Below are positions 11,515 through 23,639 of a stretch of DNA of 64,000 bases, piece after piece (the first letter of the stretch is position 1; every line of letters starts with the position of its first letter). The stretch is from Torreya grandis (Eukaryota; Streptophyta; Pinopsida; Cupressales; Taxaceae): contig JARHVA010002128.1 of the NCBI GenBank assembly GCA_037957365.1, forward strand, positions 1,031,501 to 1,095,500, given 5' to 3'. Position numbers and translations under genes: made by a program. Under the pieces are notes generated by a model that did not search any database, was not told where the DNA came from, and was given only the letters and a program-made list of their open reading frames with translations.

Positions 11515-12800
11515 TTAAGTACATTTTTATGTTTGATTTTTGGTTATATGCTTCAGATATTCAATGCAAATGTTTTATATGCATGCAGACCTAATGGCAA
11601 GTAGGCCTAATGATGTGGTTCAAGGATTCAAACAAGATAAAAGGTGGTGCAAAAATATATTAATTTTATAAATGGTATATTTTATGTGTTTCATGCATTG
11701 GTATAGGCTCATGTTTCTCTAAGGTGGATAAGCGTAATGTGTTGCTAAAGATAGACCTAATGCATTAGGTCTCTAAGTAGGCCTAAGAAGAGAAAAAGGT
11801 ATAAATGAGTTTGTCTAACCTATGTAATGTTTGGTTCATTTTTGAAACGTATTATATAACCCCTTTAAAGGGTAATCCTAGTGTGGAAATATTCTTGGCT
11901 GACCAAGGTGGGTGAGATCAAGAATCTTGTATAAGTACAAGGCAAAATAAGCCTCTTTGGGTAGTTGATGAGATGAGAATATAAGTAAATAAAAGAGCTC
12001 TTAAAGGAGTCTAAATAGGTCATGGAGACCATAATATGGGATTATAGAATAATCCATGAACATATAATAGGATATATGAATGTGATTGACAAGGTCAATT
12101 GAGCTAATGAGCCTAGTAAGAGGCATATTGAGTGAATGATCCTAGAAGGTTGTTTGAGAGGGGTAGAATGTTAAATAGCTAAATGAAATGATTATATATT
12201 GAGAGACCATAATATATTCATCAAATGTGTGTTCTAGGTGTGTTATAGAGAGTGGAATATAGATATAAAAGATAAAATAGCTAAAGAAGAGGTCATCATT
12301 AGTTGATTGAGAAATAGGGTGTCTTGAGGTAATCAATCTTATCTTGGTTGGGTTGGTGCTTAGTCAAGAGGGAGTTGGAACTACCTTATATTTTGGAGCT
12401 TGTATAAGTGTCCTTGAATTGTTTGGGTTATTTCCAAGTCACTTAGGGTGTTATATCCTCCTTTCAATTTAGATCTTACTAAAGACTAGTTGAGTGGATG
12501 CTTGACTAAGTAGGGGTTGGATATTTTTGTGGGGTTGGTGACTCACTAAATGTTGATCCATTTATTATAGGATAGTAGTCCATGTGGTTTTTCAATGTGT
12601 TTTATCACCCATTAGGCTTTCCCATATATCTATTGTGTTCATGTGTTATGTTCTTGATTCATGCTCATATGGATGGTTGATTATGTATTGTTATATCTCT
12701 AGAATAGTTTCACTATTTGATGAATGATAAGAGGAATTAAAAGTAAAATTTTGTACACTAATTTACTCCCCCCCCTCCTTAGTGGTTTTGATTACAAAAA

Positions 12801-12819
12801 TTTGTATTATATTAGGTCC
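12801..12819 (+). promoter_or_regulatory. Degenerate primer-binding site of AB
   Basis: TTTGTATTATATTAGGTCC resembles TTGGTATCAGAGCAGGTCC with several transitions, and it directly follows the LTR end. This gives plus-strand orientation and a Copia-like initiator-Met primer. Confidence 0.6.
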
Positions 12820-15347
12820 TTTGATGAAGGTTTTAAATCTTGAAGGTGATCTTAGAAGCACAAAATAGCTAGGCTTGTGAAGGTGAGTTACAAGATTAAT
12901 ATGTTTATAAACTTGTGAAAAAAGAAATCTTGGTGGATGGTTGTTGAGTTTTGGAAAGAGTTACATGACAATAAGGTTTTTTCATCAACCTCAATACAAA
13001 AAGAGATAATTTAAATAATTATGTCTTTAAGATATTTTTAGGTCTACAAGAGTGCTTGAGGAACAAGTTAAGATGCATGAATAGGTATAAAGGTGATAAA
13101 ATGCTTGTATATGAACATGGATTCTTGATTATATAATGTTAAGTCATGTTATTGCAAGTATAGGAGATTTTGGGATGGTCCCAAAGTGAACCTAGATCTC
13201 TCCTAGACCATATCTAGCATAATGGTCAATATTCAAGGCAAGAAAAATAATTTCCAAGGCATGAAAGCTCTTATGAGCATTGGCAGTGATGCAAAGAGTG
13301 TTCATAGGTCAGTGTGGACAAAGAAAAGGTTATGAGGCATCCATATATGTCTTGGTGAATTTCTAGTGTGCTATTTGACCATTTTGAGAGAAACATGAAA
13401 CTTTTAGCTTAAGAAGGACCAGACTATCATAAACCATCACATATGTATGATTGTACTAAGAAGTTTTTGCATTTATTATAAGTATTTATAAATTCAACTT
13501 TGGTCAAATTAAAAGTGGCGATGATGTACTTAGTGGCTTGAAGGTGCCCTATAATTTTGGTGTCATAAGGATTTGTACTCTTAAATATATAAGATTTCAA
13601 ATATCATTTAATAATTTATGACATTCCAGAGGTAGTCAAATTTATACTTTAGGAAATAGTTGTTGAGAATTAAAAAAAAATGACCATTGGGGTTTGAATT
13701 CAAATAATTGTGCATGAACCTAAGAGCATTATTTTACCTATAAAATCTAGGGAAGAGGTCAAATCAAGATGGTGTAAAATAAAAAGCTATAGTAGACTCC
13801 ATAATGATCATCCTTTGGGTGGAAGTGTGATTTTAAAGATTGTATAGGTACATTTATTCTAGATTAAAGTCAAAGTTTGTTGATTGTGTTATTACTCAGA
13901 GAACCCAAGAGGACTAAGGTGGATTTAGAACCTCTATATTGACCTTGAATTGGTATTATAAGCATTTAATGATATTTTCACGTCATTGAAGTCTTGTTTC
14001 ATATATTGAAGAATTTTTGAAAGTATGCCTTTGTATAAGAAAATCTCAATGAAAGAGGATTTTGTTTAAGGTCCATGCTTTTGGAAAACATAGAATGAAT
14101 TTTTTAATAGAATGGAGATGTTGGTCACTTTGTATGGATGATCAAAGTTATTGAATATGTTATTAAGGTGTTTAATCTCATGTTAATATTTTTAATTAAT
14201 CATATTGACCCTAGTTGTGAAGGACTATCTCAAAGACATGTTTAATAGGGGTATGAGGGTTGCAAGGTTCCTTAGGTCTATAAGCCCTCATATGAATATT
14301 CATGATTCAAATAACTCTTATTTGACCTATAGATGTCAATGGAATGGCAGATGGACTTGTTATAATGTTTCTTATTTTATTTATCTTACTTATAATGTTT
14401 GTTTGAGTGCAACATGATGCCTAGGTGTCAAAGACAGATCTAGTAGAGTAAAAGTTGAAGATTAGTTTATGAGACCAATATTATTAAAATTTGATATTTT
14501 TTTTATTAGGTGATCCAAGGTCTTATGGTATTATAATAAATTACATGACAATTTATTTCTCATAAAGAATATAAAAATGATATGAAGATGACAAGTGTTC
14601 TAAGTTTTGTCAAAGGATCTTGACAATGTGTGTTGAAATTGATCCATTAAGTCATTTTGAAGAGTATCATGTAGTTTTCAATGGTATAAGAGGTTTTTTA
14701 TGACCCTAGAGTCATGTTTCATGGGATTAATCTTTTTGGTAACCTATTTTTTGTATTTTGAATGAAATAATGCTTATAATATGTTTGATAAAGACTAGGA
14801 GTTTTCATAGACCTAGCATGACTGTATGTTAACTGAGAAGGTGCCTTGTAGTGGTTTGAGCCATGATGGCTCATGATGATTAAAAGGAATTTTTTTTATG
14901 CTATGAAGATTATATGGTGTGGTTCATGCCTATATGAGGTGGTATTATTGACACTAGAAGTCAGTATTGAGTAAAGGGTGGATCTATTTGAATTAGTTCT
15001 CAATGGGACCTATTATCTTCAAGATCTCATATCAAAGGTAAGAAGATTTAGGTGTGCATGGTAATATTAGTAGCTTATGAGCTTTATGATTTAGAGGATA
15101 AAATCAGATGTGAAAATTTATTTGAGGTGCATATGTTGTGAAGATCAAGGGGGATCTTGCTTGTTATATTAAATGATTAGGTCCAAGGATCAATGGACTA
15201 TGTATAGATGACCTTATGGTAGTTGTAGAGACCATTTGCCATTAATGTCAAAGGGGGAGAGAAATTATATTTATGGAGAAGTTTTTATATTGAAAGGATA
15301 GTTATCTTAAAGTGTGTTTTCCATCAATGTGGTTTGCCATCAATCAT
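12820..15347 (+). other. Internal region of AB without recognisable coding
   Basis: All six frames are short. The only open frame above 60 codons is a 70-codon frame at 14205-14417 with no known motif. I see no gag, protease, integrase or RT block. A purine tract resembling the one at the LTR boundary also occurs early, at 15250-15260, after a GCCATTAATGTC phrase. Function, if any, would be as RNA packaged by a partner element. Confidence 0.55.
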
Positions 15348-15358
15348 AAAGGGGGAGA
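15348..15358 (+). promoter_or_regulatory. Polypurine tract of AB
   Basis: AAAGGGGGAGA immediately before TTATTTCAAATTGTCATTG, the expected start of a SIRE-type 3' LTR. Confidence 0.65.
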
Positions 15359-15359
15359 T

Positions 15360-16209
15360 TATTTCAAATTGTCATTGATGTCAAAAGAAGTGTGAGGTAT
15401 GGTGATCTAATGGAATGTATTGTGATGCATAGTGAGGTATGTTAAAGTGAGTGGATATAGGAATATAGATTTTCTTATGTAAATAATTGAGTTTGGAATG
15501 ATAATGTGTTTTAGAATGCATCTACAGTAGAAAGATGGTCTAAAAAAGGTATGGTACTTAGTAGGTTTGTATAGTGGACTAGTCCTTGTGCATAAATATG
15601 GATTGTAAAGGCATGTTGAGGCTTAATGATCTGGTTTGGATGCTTGTGAGATTTTGTAATCATGGTATGAGGTTTTTGAAGTAATAAATGAGGTCTCAAG
15701 GTATATTCAAGGTCTAACATGTAACTGGGAGTTCAAAACCTCACATGTATAGAGACCTGGTATGGCCTAATGAGGGGTCAAGTTATGTTTCCAAGGTGAT
15801 AGAGCTCAAGTGAGATTTTAAAGAAGTTTAAGATTTTTTTTAAGGTTATTGACCAAGTTTGAAGTATTGAGGTGAAAGAGAAAGCAAGAAAACAAGTTTG
15901 AATGTCTCCTATATATGCAAAATGAAGAGTTCCAAGCTCAAGAAGGTTTTTATTATGCTCATTGGCATGTGTAAACTTTTAATGGTGTCCTAAGCTCTTA
16001 GGGAGAGATGTCAAAGTATTTTAAAAATTCTTTATAATCATTAAGAGGTGGTTTTAAGGATAGATCTATATGAACAAATGTTAAGAATGAAAACTAGTCT
16101 AAAACCCTCTTAATGACCTGATTGGAGAGATCTTATTGGAAATGGCCTTAAATGATTTTTTAAGGAAAGTTTGGTGATTGTATTTTGTATAGGACTCTTC
16201 CTAGAATCT
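15360..16209 (+). repeat. 3' LTR of AB, part left of element C
   Basis: Begins after the purine tract with TTATTTCAAATTGTCATTGATGTC, close to the usual TGTT...TTGTCATTGATGTC start, with the TG mutated. Its last part (GACTCTTCCTAGAATCT) matches the sequence at the left of LTR A. It continues at 41934 after the C insertion. The corresponding portion of LTR A is beyond the window start. Confidence 0.62.
16205..16209. other. Target duplication of element C, left copy (AATCT)
   Basis: Pairs with CATCT at 41929-41933; the uninterrupted sister LTR A reads CATCTCTA at this place, so one C-to-A change explains the mismatch. Confidence 0.62.
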
Positions 16210-18643
16210 TGATGTAGGAGCATCAAGCTAAAGATAATTTTTTATATATATTCAATAAGAGGTCAAACTTTTCAAAATTGGATGTTAGTGTGTGTGAGGG
16301 ACTTTATTAGGTATATTTATGTCCATAGAGTCACAGAGGTGTGTTATAGGACTTCTAGGATTTTTCCCTGCAAAAATAGGAATTTGAAAATTTTATGACT
16401 ATAGGAGGGTAATTTTGTGTGTTTTAAGTGTTTAGGTGAGCAAATTTGGTTAAGGGGGTTCATTCTAGTCATGATACAAGATTTTGAATACATTCCATGT
16501 TGTAGGTCCTAAGACAAATCAAGTGAACAAATCTAAATCACCTTTTGTGCATTGAGTTAGTTATGGAGAACAAGTTGGTGTAACTACCAACCAAGAATAT
16601 AAGTTGGATTTAGTGAAAAAAATCATTGTAAAAAAAATGAGATGCCATAGAGAAGAGAGATCTCCAAGAAAGAGAGAGGAGAGGAAGCCTGAAAATGTGA
16701 ATGGAAAGAAAAACTCCTCAAGGAGGATTCAAGTCCATGATAGGACTATATTGTAATAGAAAAAAATGTTTGAATAAATTTAAATGAATTTATTTATGTT
16801 TTATCCTTTCATTACGTATGATTGAACTAGTTTCTTATTGTAATGAACAATCCTTAAGGCCGTGACTATATTAATATTGTTGTGTAAACTATAGGTTAAG
16901 AAGGATTATAGAGAACAATTAAGAAGGAAAGATTTGAACCTTTATTTGAGATTAAGCATAATCTTTGTTTTTAATGATATTTTAAGTTTTTAATAACATT
17001 ATAGGTCCTTTAATTTATTTATGAACATTTCAAACAAGAAAACTTAAAAAGAGCAATCTACTCTACAACCCTATTCACAGTGTTGGTCATTCAAGGTATG
17101 CAAGGATCAATTATTTTAGAGAGGTAAGTAAGATTACATTTGAGGTTAGATATGTTGGTATTTATTATATGGTTTATTTGGTTTATATTAATCATATTAT
17201 TCTCAGATTGTAAAGGATAATCATGCCAAGAAAAACACACACTGATGACACAGTTAGAAATATTGAACACTCGATATGAGGCCCTATTTTAGTTGCTTAT
17301 GAAAGAAACATACATTGGAAGAGAGGGATGATTATTCACTTAGAAATATTTTGGTGTCAACAGAGAAGGAATAATATTTTATGACAAGTTTTAATGGAAT
17401 AAATACCCTTAAATAGAAATCAGATGTTGAACTTTTGATATATACCTAAGGATATCCTATGAATATAATAAGATATCACATTACACAGTCATAGATGTTG
17501 TGAAGGAGACCCAAAATTAAGTAAGAGGTTGGTGTATGGATTCAAATTAATGTGTCATGAGCATAAATTATTCTTAATAACCTTGTTATTGTTTAGTACA
17601 TTCTTTGAACTCTAAGTGTATATCTTATAACCTACATAGTCAAAAAGAACCTACAATATTCTGTATTTTAAGTAAATTGAAGCATTTGGAGATTGGTCAA
17701 GGATTGAGAATAATTATAAAAGGTAGATAATATAAATAAAGACTTTAGAGTTTAAATTTTATCCTTTGAAATGTTTCATAACTCAATAAAGTGAAATTAA
17801 GGTGTTATTGGCCTATGCAGATAGTGAGTTAGGGTTTCAATAATGAAATCCCCATATATTTTGATGTAATTGTAAAAAAACATTGAAATTTTTTAGTATT
17901 ATGTAATTATAGTTAATTTAAAATATTATGGTCATTTTGTTTTGTACATACCTCACAGGTATGGATATGATGAGTTGAGTTGAAACAAGGTTTAATTAAG
18001 CCTAATAAAGGTTAATTAGAGAGTGAAAGAGGTCAATAGGTGGTGAAATCAAATTATTAAAGTATTGAAAATTAAAAAAGAGTTGAATTAATATGTAGGG
18101 GGTATAAAATTATTTATATATCCTCAATAAAAGATTTAGATTGATCAAACTAAGGGAAAATGCTCAGAAAAGGCTACTAGCCTAGTGTAACCATGGAGAG
18201 AAAAATATGTGGAAAGAAGAAATTAAGGGTGATTTGATAATTTAAATATTTATATAAATTTATATTATGATTTTTTAATAATATTAAAGTATTGAGATTG
18301 GATTCTTAAGCCTAAAATAAGATTTAGTGTTTAGAACCTAAAGTGTTGTGCCTAGTCAAAGTTAGTGAAGAGATTACAAGAAATTTTGTTAAGAAGCTGA
18401 TATCAATCAGGTGGAAAATGATTTTGAATGATATTGAATAATTATTTTATCATCCATAAGTTCTTATATATGTGAAATATATAGGGAACACCAAAGGAAT
18501 CTAATAAACATCCCTAAGGAGATTGAAAACTAGAGTTGATACAAGGGTGACCTAGACAAGCATAAAGTACCATGGAAGATGTCCTTAAATATTAGAGTAG
18601 GTAAAGATGATTTATGATTATTTATACCCATTAATATTCATCA
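16210..18643 (+). repeat. 5' LTR of element C
   Basis: Direct repeat of 21508-23639 plus 41620-41928. It contains a possible TATA box (TATAAAA, 18103) and AATAAA (18126) near the expected transcript start and end, followed by a conserved block (GGGAAAATGCTCAGAAAAGG). No protein-coding frame. Confidence 0.85.
18103..18131 (+). promoter_or_regulatory. Candidate TATA box and AATAAA signal in LTR C
   Basis: GGTATAAAATTATTTATATATCC then AATAAA within 30 bases. The sister copy near 23405-23435 keeps an AT-rich TATATATA and CAATAAAA. The distances suit an LTR U3-R junction, but no start site can be shown from sequence alone. Confidence 0.4.
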
Positions 18644-18645
18644 TT

Positions 18646-18660
18646 TTTTATCAGATAAAG
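18646..18660 (+). promoter_or_regulatory. Degenerate primer-binding site of C
   Basis: TTTTATCAGATAAAG right after the LTR resembles TGGTATCAGAGCAAG, suggesting an initiator-Met primer and plus-strand orientation. Confidence 0.5.
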
Positions 18661-19090
18661 GTAATTTACGCTTGGGTAAAATTTCTTTTTTATTTCTTTA
18701 CAACTTGTTGATTTGAAATGAATTCATACTGCTAGAAGTATGCATAAGATGACACCTTGCAGGGTATTGAGAGAGAATAAGGTTAAAATTATGATACATT
18801 GAGATAAAAATAGATTAATATCAGATTTAGGAGAGATAAATCCTTGAATTATTATGAGAAAGGACTAAAATCTAGTCAAGAAAAGACTAAAGAAGATAGA
18901 GAGAAAAAGAGAGCATTGAATCTCTAAGAGAGAAGAAAGGAAGTAAAGAATATAAAAGAGAGTCAATAAGGATAATAAGAGGTCCTAAATATATTATAAA
19001 GGAAGAGGAAAGTCCCAAAATAGGTATAAGATGTAAGGTTGATAGACTTGCTAAGAAGAAGGTCTAAATCGGCCTATAAAAGAAAGAAGA
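18661..19090 (+). other. Purine-rich leader of C
   Basis: Strongly purine-biased stretch (many AGAGAGAA and AAGAGA words from about 18880) without a clear reading frame. Probably untranslated leader. Confidence 0.4.
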
Positions 19091-20210
19091 ATGGAGGAGA
19101 TGAATATAGAAAGAGATGTGGAAGATATAATAAGAGAATTGAGTCAAGGTATAAAGTGGATAGATATCATGATGAAGCTCATAAGAGAACAAGAAAGCTA
19201 ATGGACTAGATAGAATGTGAGAATAAAGGTAAAGTGTCCACTAGAGTTACTTGTGAGAAGAAGAAGACACAAGAAAGGTGTCATGAGAGATGAGAAGAAG
19301 AAGAAAGAGAAGTAATCCCAAAGAGGAATGAGAAGAGATATGTTTTAAGTGAGAAAAAAGAAATAGAGGTAGAGAATAGGGTTTTCATTGAAGAGAACAA
19401 GAAGGAGAAAGAAGTGCCAAAAATAGAACATGAGGATGAAGATAAGAGAATATGGACAATGTCTATGACAAAGACATTCAAACAGACTATGTGGTCTCTC
19501 ATTTTATATGATAACATTGATTTTAAGTTTGTGTTTCTAAGTATGAAGAAGAAGTTAGTGAAGGCAAACCATGAGGCCTCAAATTTGGTGAAGGATGGGC
19601 TAAACACATTACCCATTAAATGGCAAGAGGATGAAAAATAGAAATAACCTCTTGTAAAAGACAAGATGATGGAGATTTAAGACATTTCACAAGATGAAAT
19701 TGAAGAGAATGAGGTATACTATGATGCATGGCCATGCATAGTAGTTAAAACTAAAGAAATGGTTCCCAAAGAGGACATGAAGGTCACCCATGAAGACATA
19801 AAGGAAGACATAAACTTTTAGTAGTTTCCATTGGAGGTAAATGAATGCCTAAATGGATATTTTGATTGCATATATGATTAAGAAAAATCTAATATGTAGA
19901 TTGAGAAAAAGGATGATAGATTTCAGCCCTCAAAAAGAGAAAAAGGGCATGAATATGTATGGCCTAAGTGGCTAAAACAAATATGTGATGAGAAGGAAGA
20001 GAATAACCTCAAACAATAGGTCAAACAAGGCAAAGTCATAGGTGTAAAATAAGCACAAGTATGGATACAAAGAATAAAAGTCAAAGTATACCAAGTTGGC
20101 ATGGTAGATGACCAAGGCATGAAGCATGAATGATGTGAAATAGAAATAAGTGGCATCCCAAGAAGTTACAGGGGGAAAAGGGGTGGTAATGAGCATTAAA
20201 ATATCACAAT
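19091..20210 (+). pseudogene. Unrecognised charged ORF in element C, first part
   Basis: I do not recognise this protein. A possible start is the ATG at 19091 (MEEMNIERDVEDIIREL). From about 19320 to 20200 one frame (that of 19414-19641) stays readable and very rich in Lys, Glu and Asp, with blocks such as WSLILYDNIDFKFVFLSMKK. It is broken mostly by TAG or TAA where Gln would fit the surroundings, with little sign of frameshift. A frame change is needed between 19091 and 19320. There is no zinc knuckle, protease DSG or RT motif. It could be a very diverged gag, a captured host gene or an accessory protein. In-frame decay argues that it once encoded a real product. Confidence 0.5.
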
Positions 20211-20389
20211 AAGATCATAATGCAAGTGTAATCCAAAAAATCATGGAGATTGAAGAAGATGGAAATCCCATAAAGTAAGCAAAAGAGATGGTACATGCAA
20301 ACCAAAATAAGTAAATGAATGAACATCCATGTATGTAAGAATATTAATTCATAATAGAATATAAGTATTTTCAAAATGCATTTTCATAT

Positions 20390-21057
20390 TTTGTTTATGA
20401 TGATATGTTTGAATTTGAATCCAATAGTGAAGATAGCTTGTACAAGGAAACCATTGCATTTTTGAATGAATGTGTCACAAAAAAAGATGAGGAAGAAGCA
20501 CCTCAAAGAGTGATTGATAATAATGTTATGCAGAATGATAAGTTTTATGTGACTCTCAAAAATTAAGGAGTCCAAGGAGAATACAAATAACAAGTTGCCC
20601 AAACAAGTGAGGAACAATGGGAACCAAGGTTTGATGAGGAGTTTGAAGAAATGGATGCATTTAAGTTATGATAAAAGTTGGAGATGATAGAGGACAAGTT
20701 TATTCCATACAAGGAGATGAAATAAGATGATTTATATTAATAAAAGATCAAGTAAATGACAAATAAGGAGCAAAAAATAGAATCATAAGAAGTTGTGCAA
20801 ACAAAGATGCAAACAAGCAAGCTAGTTGGTAAGAAAATGGAGTATGGCAAAGTGAAAAAGGTGAGTAATTCATTTGGGAAAGATAATGTTGAGTTTATAA
20901 TTGATAATTATGGATATGGACAACCAAATATTTTTCAAGTCCTGTTTTACTATTATGAGAATGAAAGGAACAAAAAAAATCTCTTGCATAGAGAGCATGA
21001 TCAGAGGAAAGAGCATCAAAATGTGAAAAAGATTGAAGAAGAGAGGAAAAAATAGAG
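20390..21057 (+). pseudogene. Unrecognised charged ORF in element C, second part
   Basis: A second long frame, offset by one from the first, runs from near the acidic block FESNSEDSLYKETIAFLNE through to a Lys/Glu-rich end (KKIEEERKK) at 21053. The open piece 20795-21055 contains FIIDNYGYGQPNIFQVLFYY. Stops again fall mainly at Gln-compatible codons (TAA, TAG). Together with 19091-20210 it could represent a product of about 600 residues. No known family is recognised; the charged composition suggests a nucleic-acid-binding or structural protein, but that is inference. Confidence 0.48.
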
Positions 21058-21507
21058 TATATATGAATAAAGGATATATATTTACATAAATTAGATGCCA
21101 TTAGAGCCTAAGGAAGAAGGTGATAGTATGATCAAAAAGCAAACATCACTCAAGAAGCAATAATTAAGTAAGATTCATGGGGAAACAAGCTATCAAAGAA
21201 GCATAAGAAAGAGGGATAGGCACCATTTGATTAAAAATTAGTATGATGGAGACAAAAATGACTTGGAAAATGTGGAATATGCAGAAATATATAGATACAA
21301 TAGTTTAAATACCTCATTGATGTGGAGGATGCATGAACAAGGAATCTAGATAAGACCAAGAAGAGGATAAGCAAGAGTTTAGTAAGGAAAAAATAACCAT
21401 ACAAGATGAACAAATATTGACCTAGTATGAAAGACCCTCAAAAGATAAATTGGAAGGTGAGAAATAAATCTAGTGGCATAAGTTTTTTTCCTCCCTCCTA
21501 TAGAGTA
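21058..21507 (+). other. 3' untranslated end of C internal region
   Basis: No clear coding beyond short Lys-rich frames. The bases just before the 3' LTR are pyrimidine-rich (TTTTTTTCCTCCCTCC), not the purine tract expected for a plus-strand element, which is odd. Confidence 0.4.
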
Positions 21508-23639
21508 TGATGTAGGAACATCAAGATAAAGAACATCTTTTTTGAGATATTGTCAATAAAAGGTCAAAATTTGTCAAAATTGGATGTCAATGTGTGTGAT
21601 GGAATTTTTTAGGTCCATTTATGTCCCTGGATTCCATTTGGAGTCATAGAAGTCTATTATATGACTTCTAGGAGTTTTACCTCTAAAACTAGGAATTTTA
21701 ATTTGTAAATCTGTGTCAAGAGTCTAGGAGGGTCATTTTGTGTGTTTTAAGTGCTTAGATGAGAAAATATGGTTAAGGGGGTTCATTCAAGTCATAAAAC
21801 AAGGTTTTAAATGCATTCTGTGTTGTCGGTCCTAAGACAAATCAAGTGAACAAATGTAAATCACCTTTTGTACGTTGAGTTAGTTATGGAGAACAAGTTG
21901 GTGTAACTACTAACCAAGAATCTACGTTGGGTTTAGTGAAAAAAATCATTGTAAAAAAAATAGATGTCATAGAGGAGAGAGATCTCTAATAAAGAGAGAG
22001 GAGAGGAATCCTAAAAATTTGAATGGAAAGCAAAACTCCTTAAGGAAGATTCAAGTCCATGATACGACTATATTGTAATAGATAATTTTTTTTTAATACA
22101 ACAAAATGATCCTTTAATTATGTATAATTTAACCAGTTTCTTGTTGTAATGAACAAGCCTTAAGGCCATGACTATATTCATAGTGGTGTGTAAACTACAT
22201 GTTAAGAAGGACTGTAGAGCATAGTCAAGAAGGAAAGATTTGAACCTTCGTTTGAGAGTAAGGATAATATTTGTTGTGTATGATATTTGAAGTTTGAAAT
22301 AACATTATAGGTAATTTAATTGATTGATGAACATTTCAAAAAATAAAACTCAGAAAGAGCAATCTATTATGCACCCCTATTCACTGTGTTGGCCATTCAG
22401 GGTTTGCAAGGATCAATTATTTTAGAGAGGTAAGTAATATTACAATTGAGATGAGAGATGTTGGTGTTTAGTATATGTTTTATTTGTTTGATATAAATCA
22501 TATGCTTATTATCTTGTAAAGGATAATTATGTCAAGAAAAAAAAAACCTGATGATATAGATAGAAACCCTAAACACTCAGTATGAGGCCCTATTTTGGTT
22601 GCTTATGAAAGAGACATACATTGGAAGAGATGGATGATTATTCCCTTAGAAATATTTTGGTGTTAAAAAAGAAAGATTAATATTTTATGACAAGTTTTAA
22701 AGGAATAAATATTCTTAAAGAGTAATGAGAAGTTGAACTTATGATATATGCCTGAGGATACCCTATGAATACAATTAGATATCATGTTACACAATCACAC
22801 ATTTTATGGAGGAGACCCAGATTTAAGGAAAATGTTTGTGTGTATTAAAATGAATGTGGCATGAGTATAAAGTAGACTTAATAAACTTGGTGTTTTTTAA
22901 GACATTTTTTAAACTCTAAGTGTATGTCTTATAACCTACAAAGTCAAAAAGAACCTACAATATTCTATGTTTTAAGTAAGTTGAAGAATTTGGAGATTGG
23001 TCAAGGGTTGAGACTTATTGTAAAAGTTATAAACTAAAAATATAGATCTGAGTGTGGAAATTATATCCTTTAAAAGGTTTTATAAATCAATAAAGTGAAA
23101 TTAAGGTGCTCTCAGCCTGTGCAGACAGTGAGATAGGGTTTCAAGAATTAAATCTCCATATCTTTTGATGTAACAGTATAAAAAAGTTAAAATTTGGTAG
23201 TATTTTGTAATTATAGGTAATCTAACATATTATGGTGATTTTAGGTCTGTATGGACCTCACAAGTACAAATATGATGAGCTGAGTTGAAATAGGGTTTAA
23301 TTAGGCATAATAAAGGCTAATTAGAGAGTGAAAGAGGCTGTTAGGTGGTGAAATAAAATGAGTCAAGTCTTGAAACTTCAAAAATATTTGAATTGAGATG
23401 AATGGTTTATTAAAGTATTTATATATAATCAATAAAAGAGTTAGATTTATCAAACTAAGGGAAAATGCTCAGAAAAGGCTACTAGCCTAGTGTAACAATG
23501 GAGAGTGAAATATGTGGAAAGAAGCAATGAAGGGTGATTTGATAGTTGAAAGAGGTATATAAAGGTATATTATGATATATTAAGAATATTAAAGTATTTA
23601 TATTAGACTCTTAAGCCTAAATCAAGATTTAGTGTTTGG
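21508..23639 (+). repeat. 3' LTR of element C, left part
   Basis: Repeat of 16210 to about 18330. It is interrupted after AGTGTTTGG by the 18-kb Gypsy element; the remainder is at 41620-41928. Confidence 0.86.
23635..23639. other. Target duplication TTTGG, left copy
   Basis: Exact 5-bp direct repeat with 41615-41619, outside LTR ends TG...CA. The intact C LTR has TTTAG at the same place. Confidence 0.93.

Larger units (their letters stand above)
10080..12800 (+). repeat. 5' LTR of AB, right-hand part
   Basis: Aligns with 41929-44500 from GGCATCTCTA onward. The first 30-50 bases align more weakly with 16166-16209. It contains two GT microsatellites that the sister LTR lacks. It ends with a C-run and GATTACAAAAA, just before the primer site. 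No coding frame. Confidence 0.75.

Noticed and set aside
19281..19664. 127-codon Phe/Ser-rich minus-strand frame
   Set aside because: It is the complement of the Lys/Glu-rich plus-strand frame in element C; the composition mirrors the opposite strand and no motif is present.
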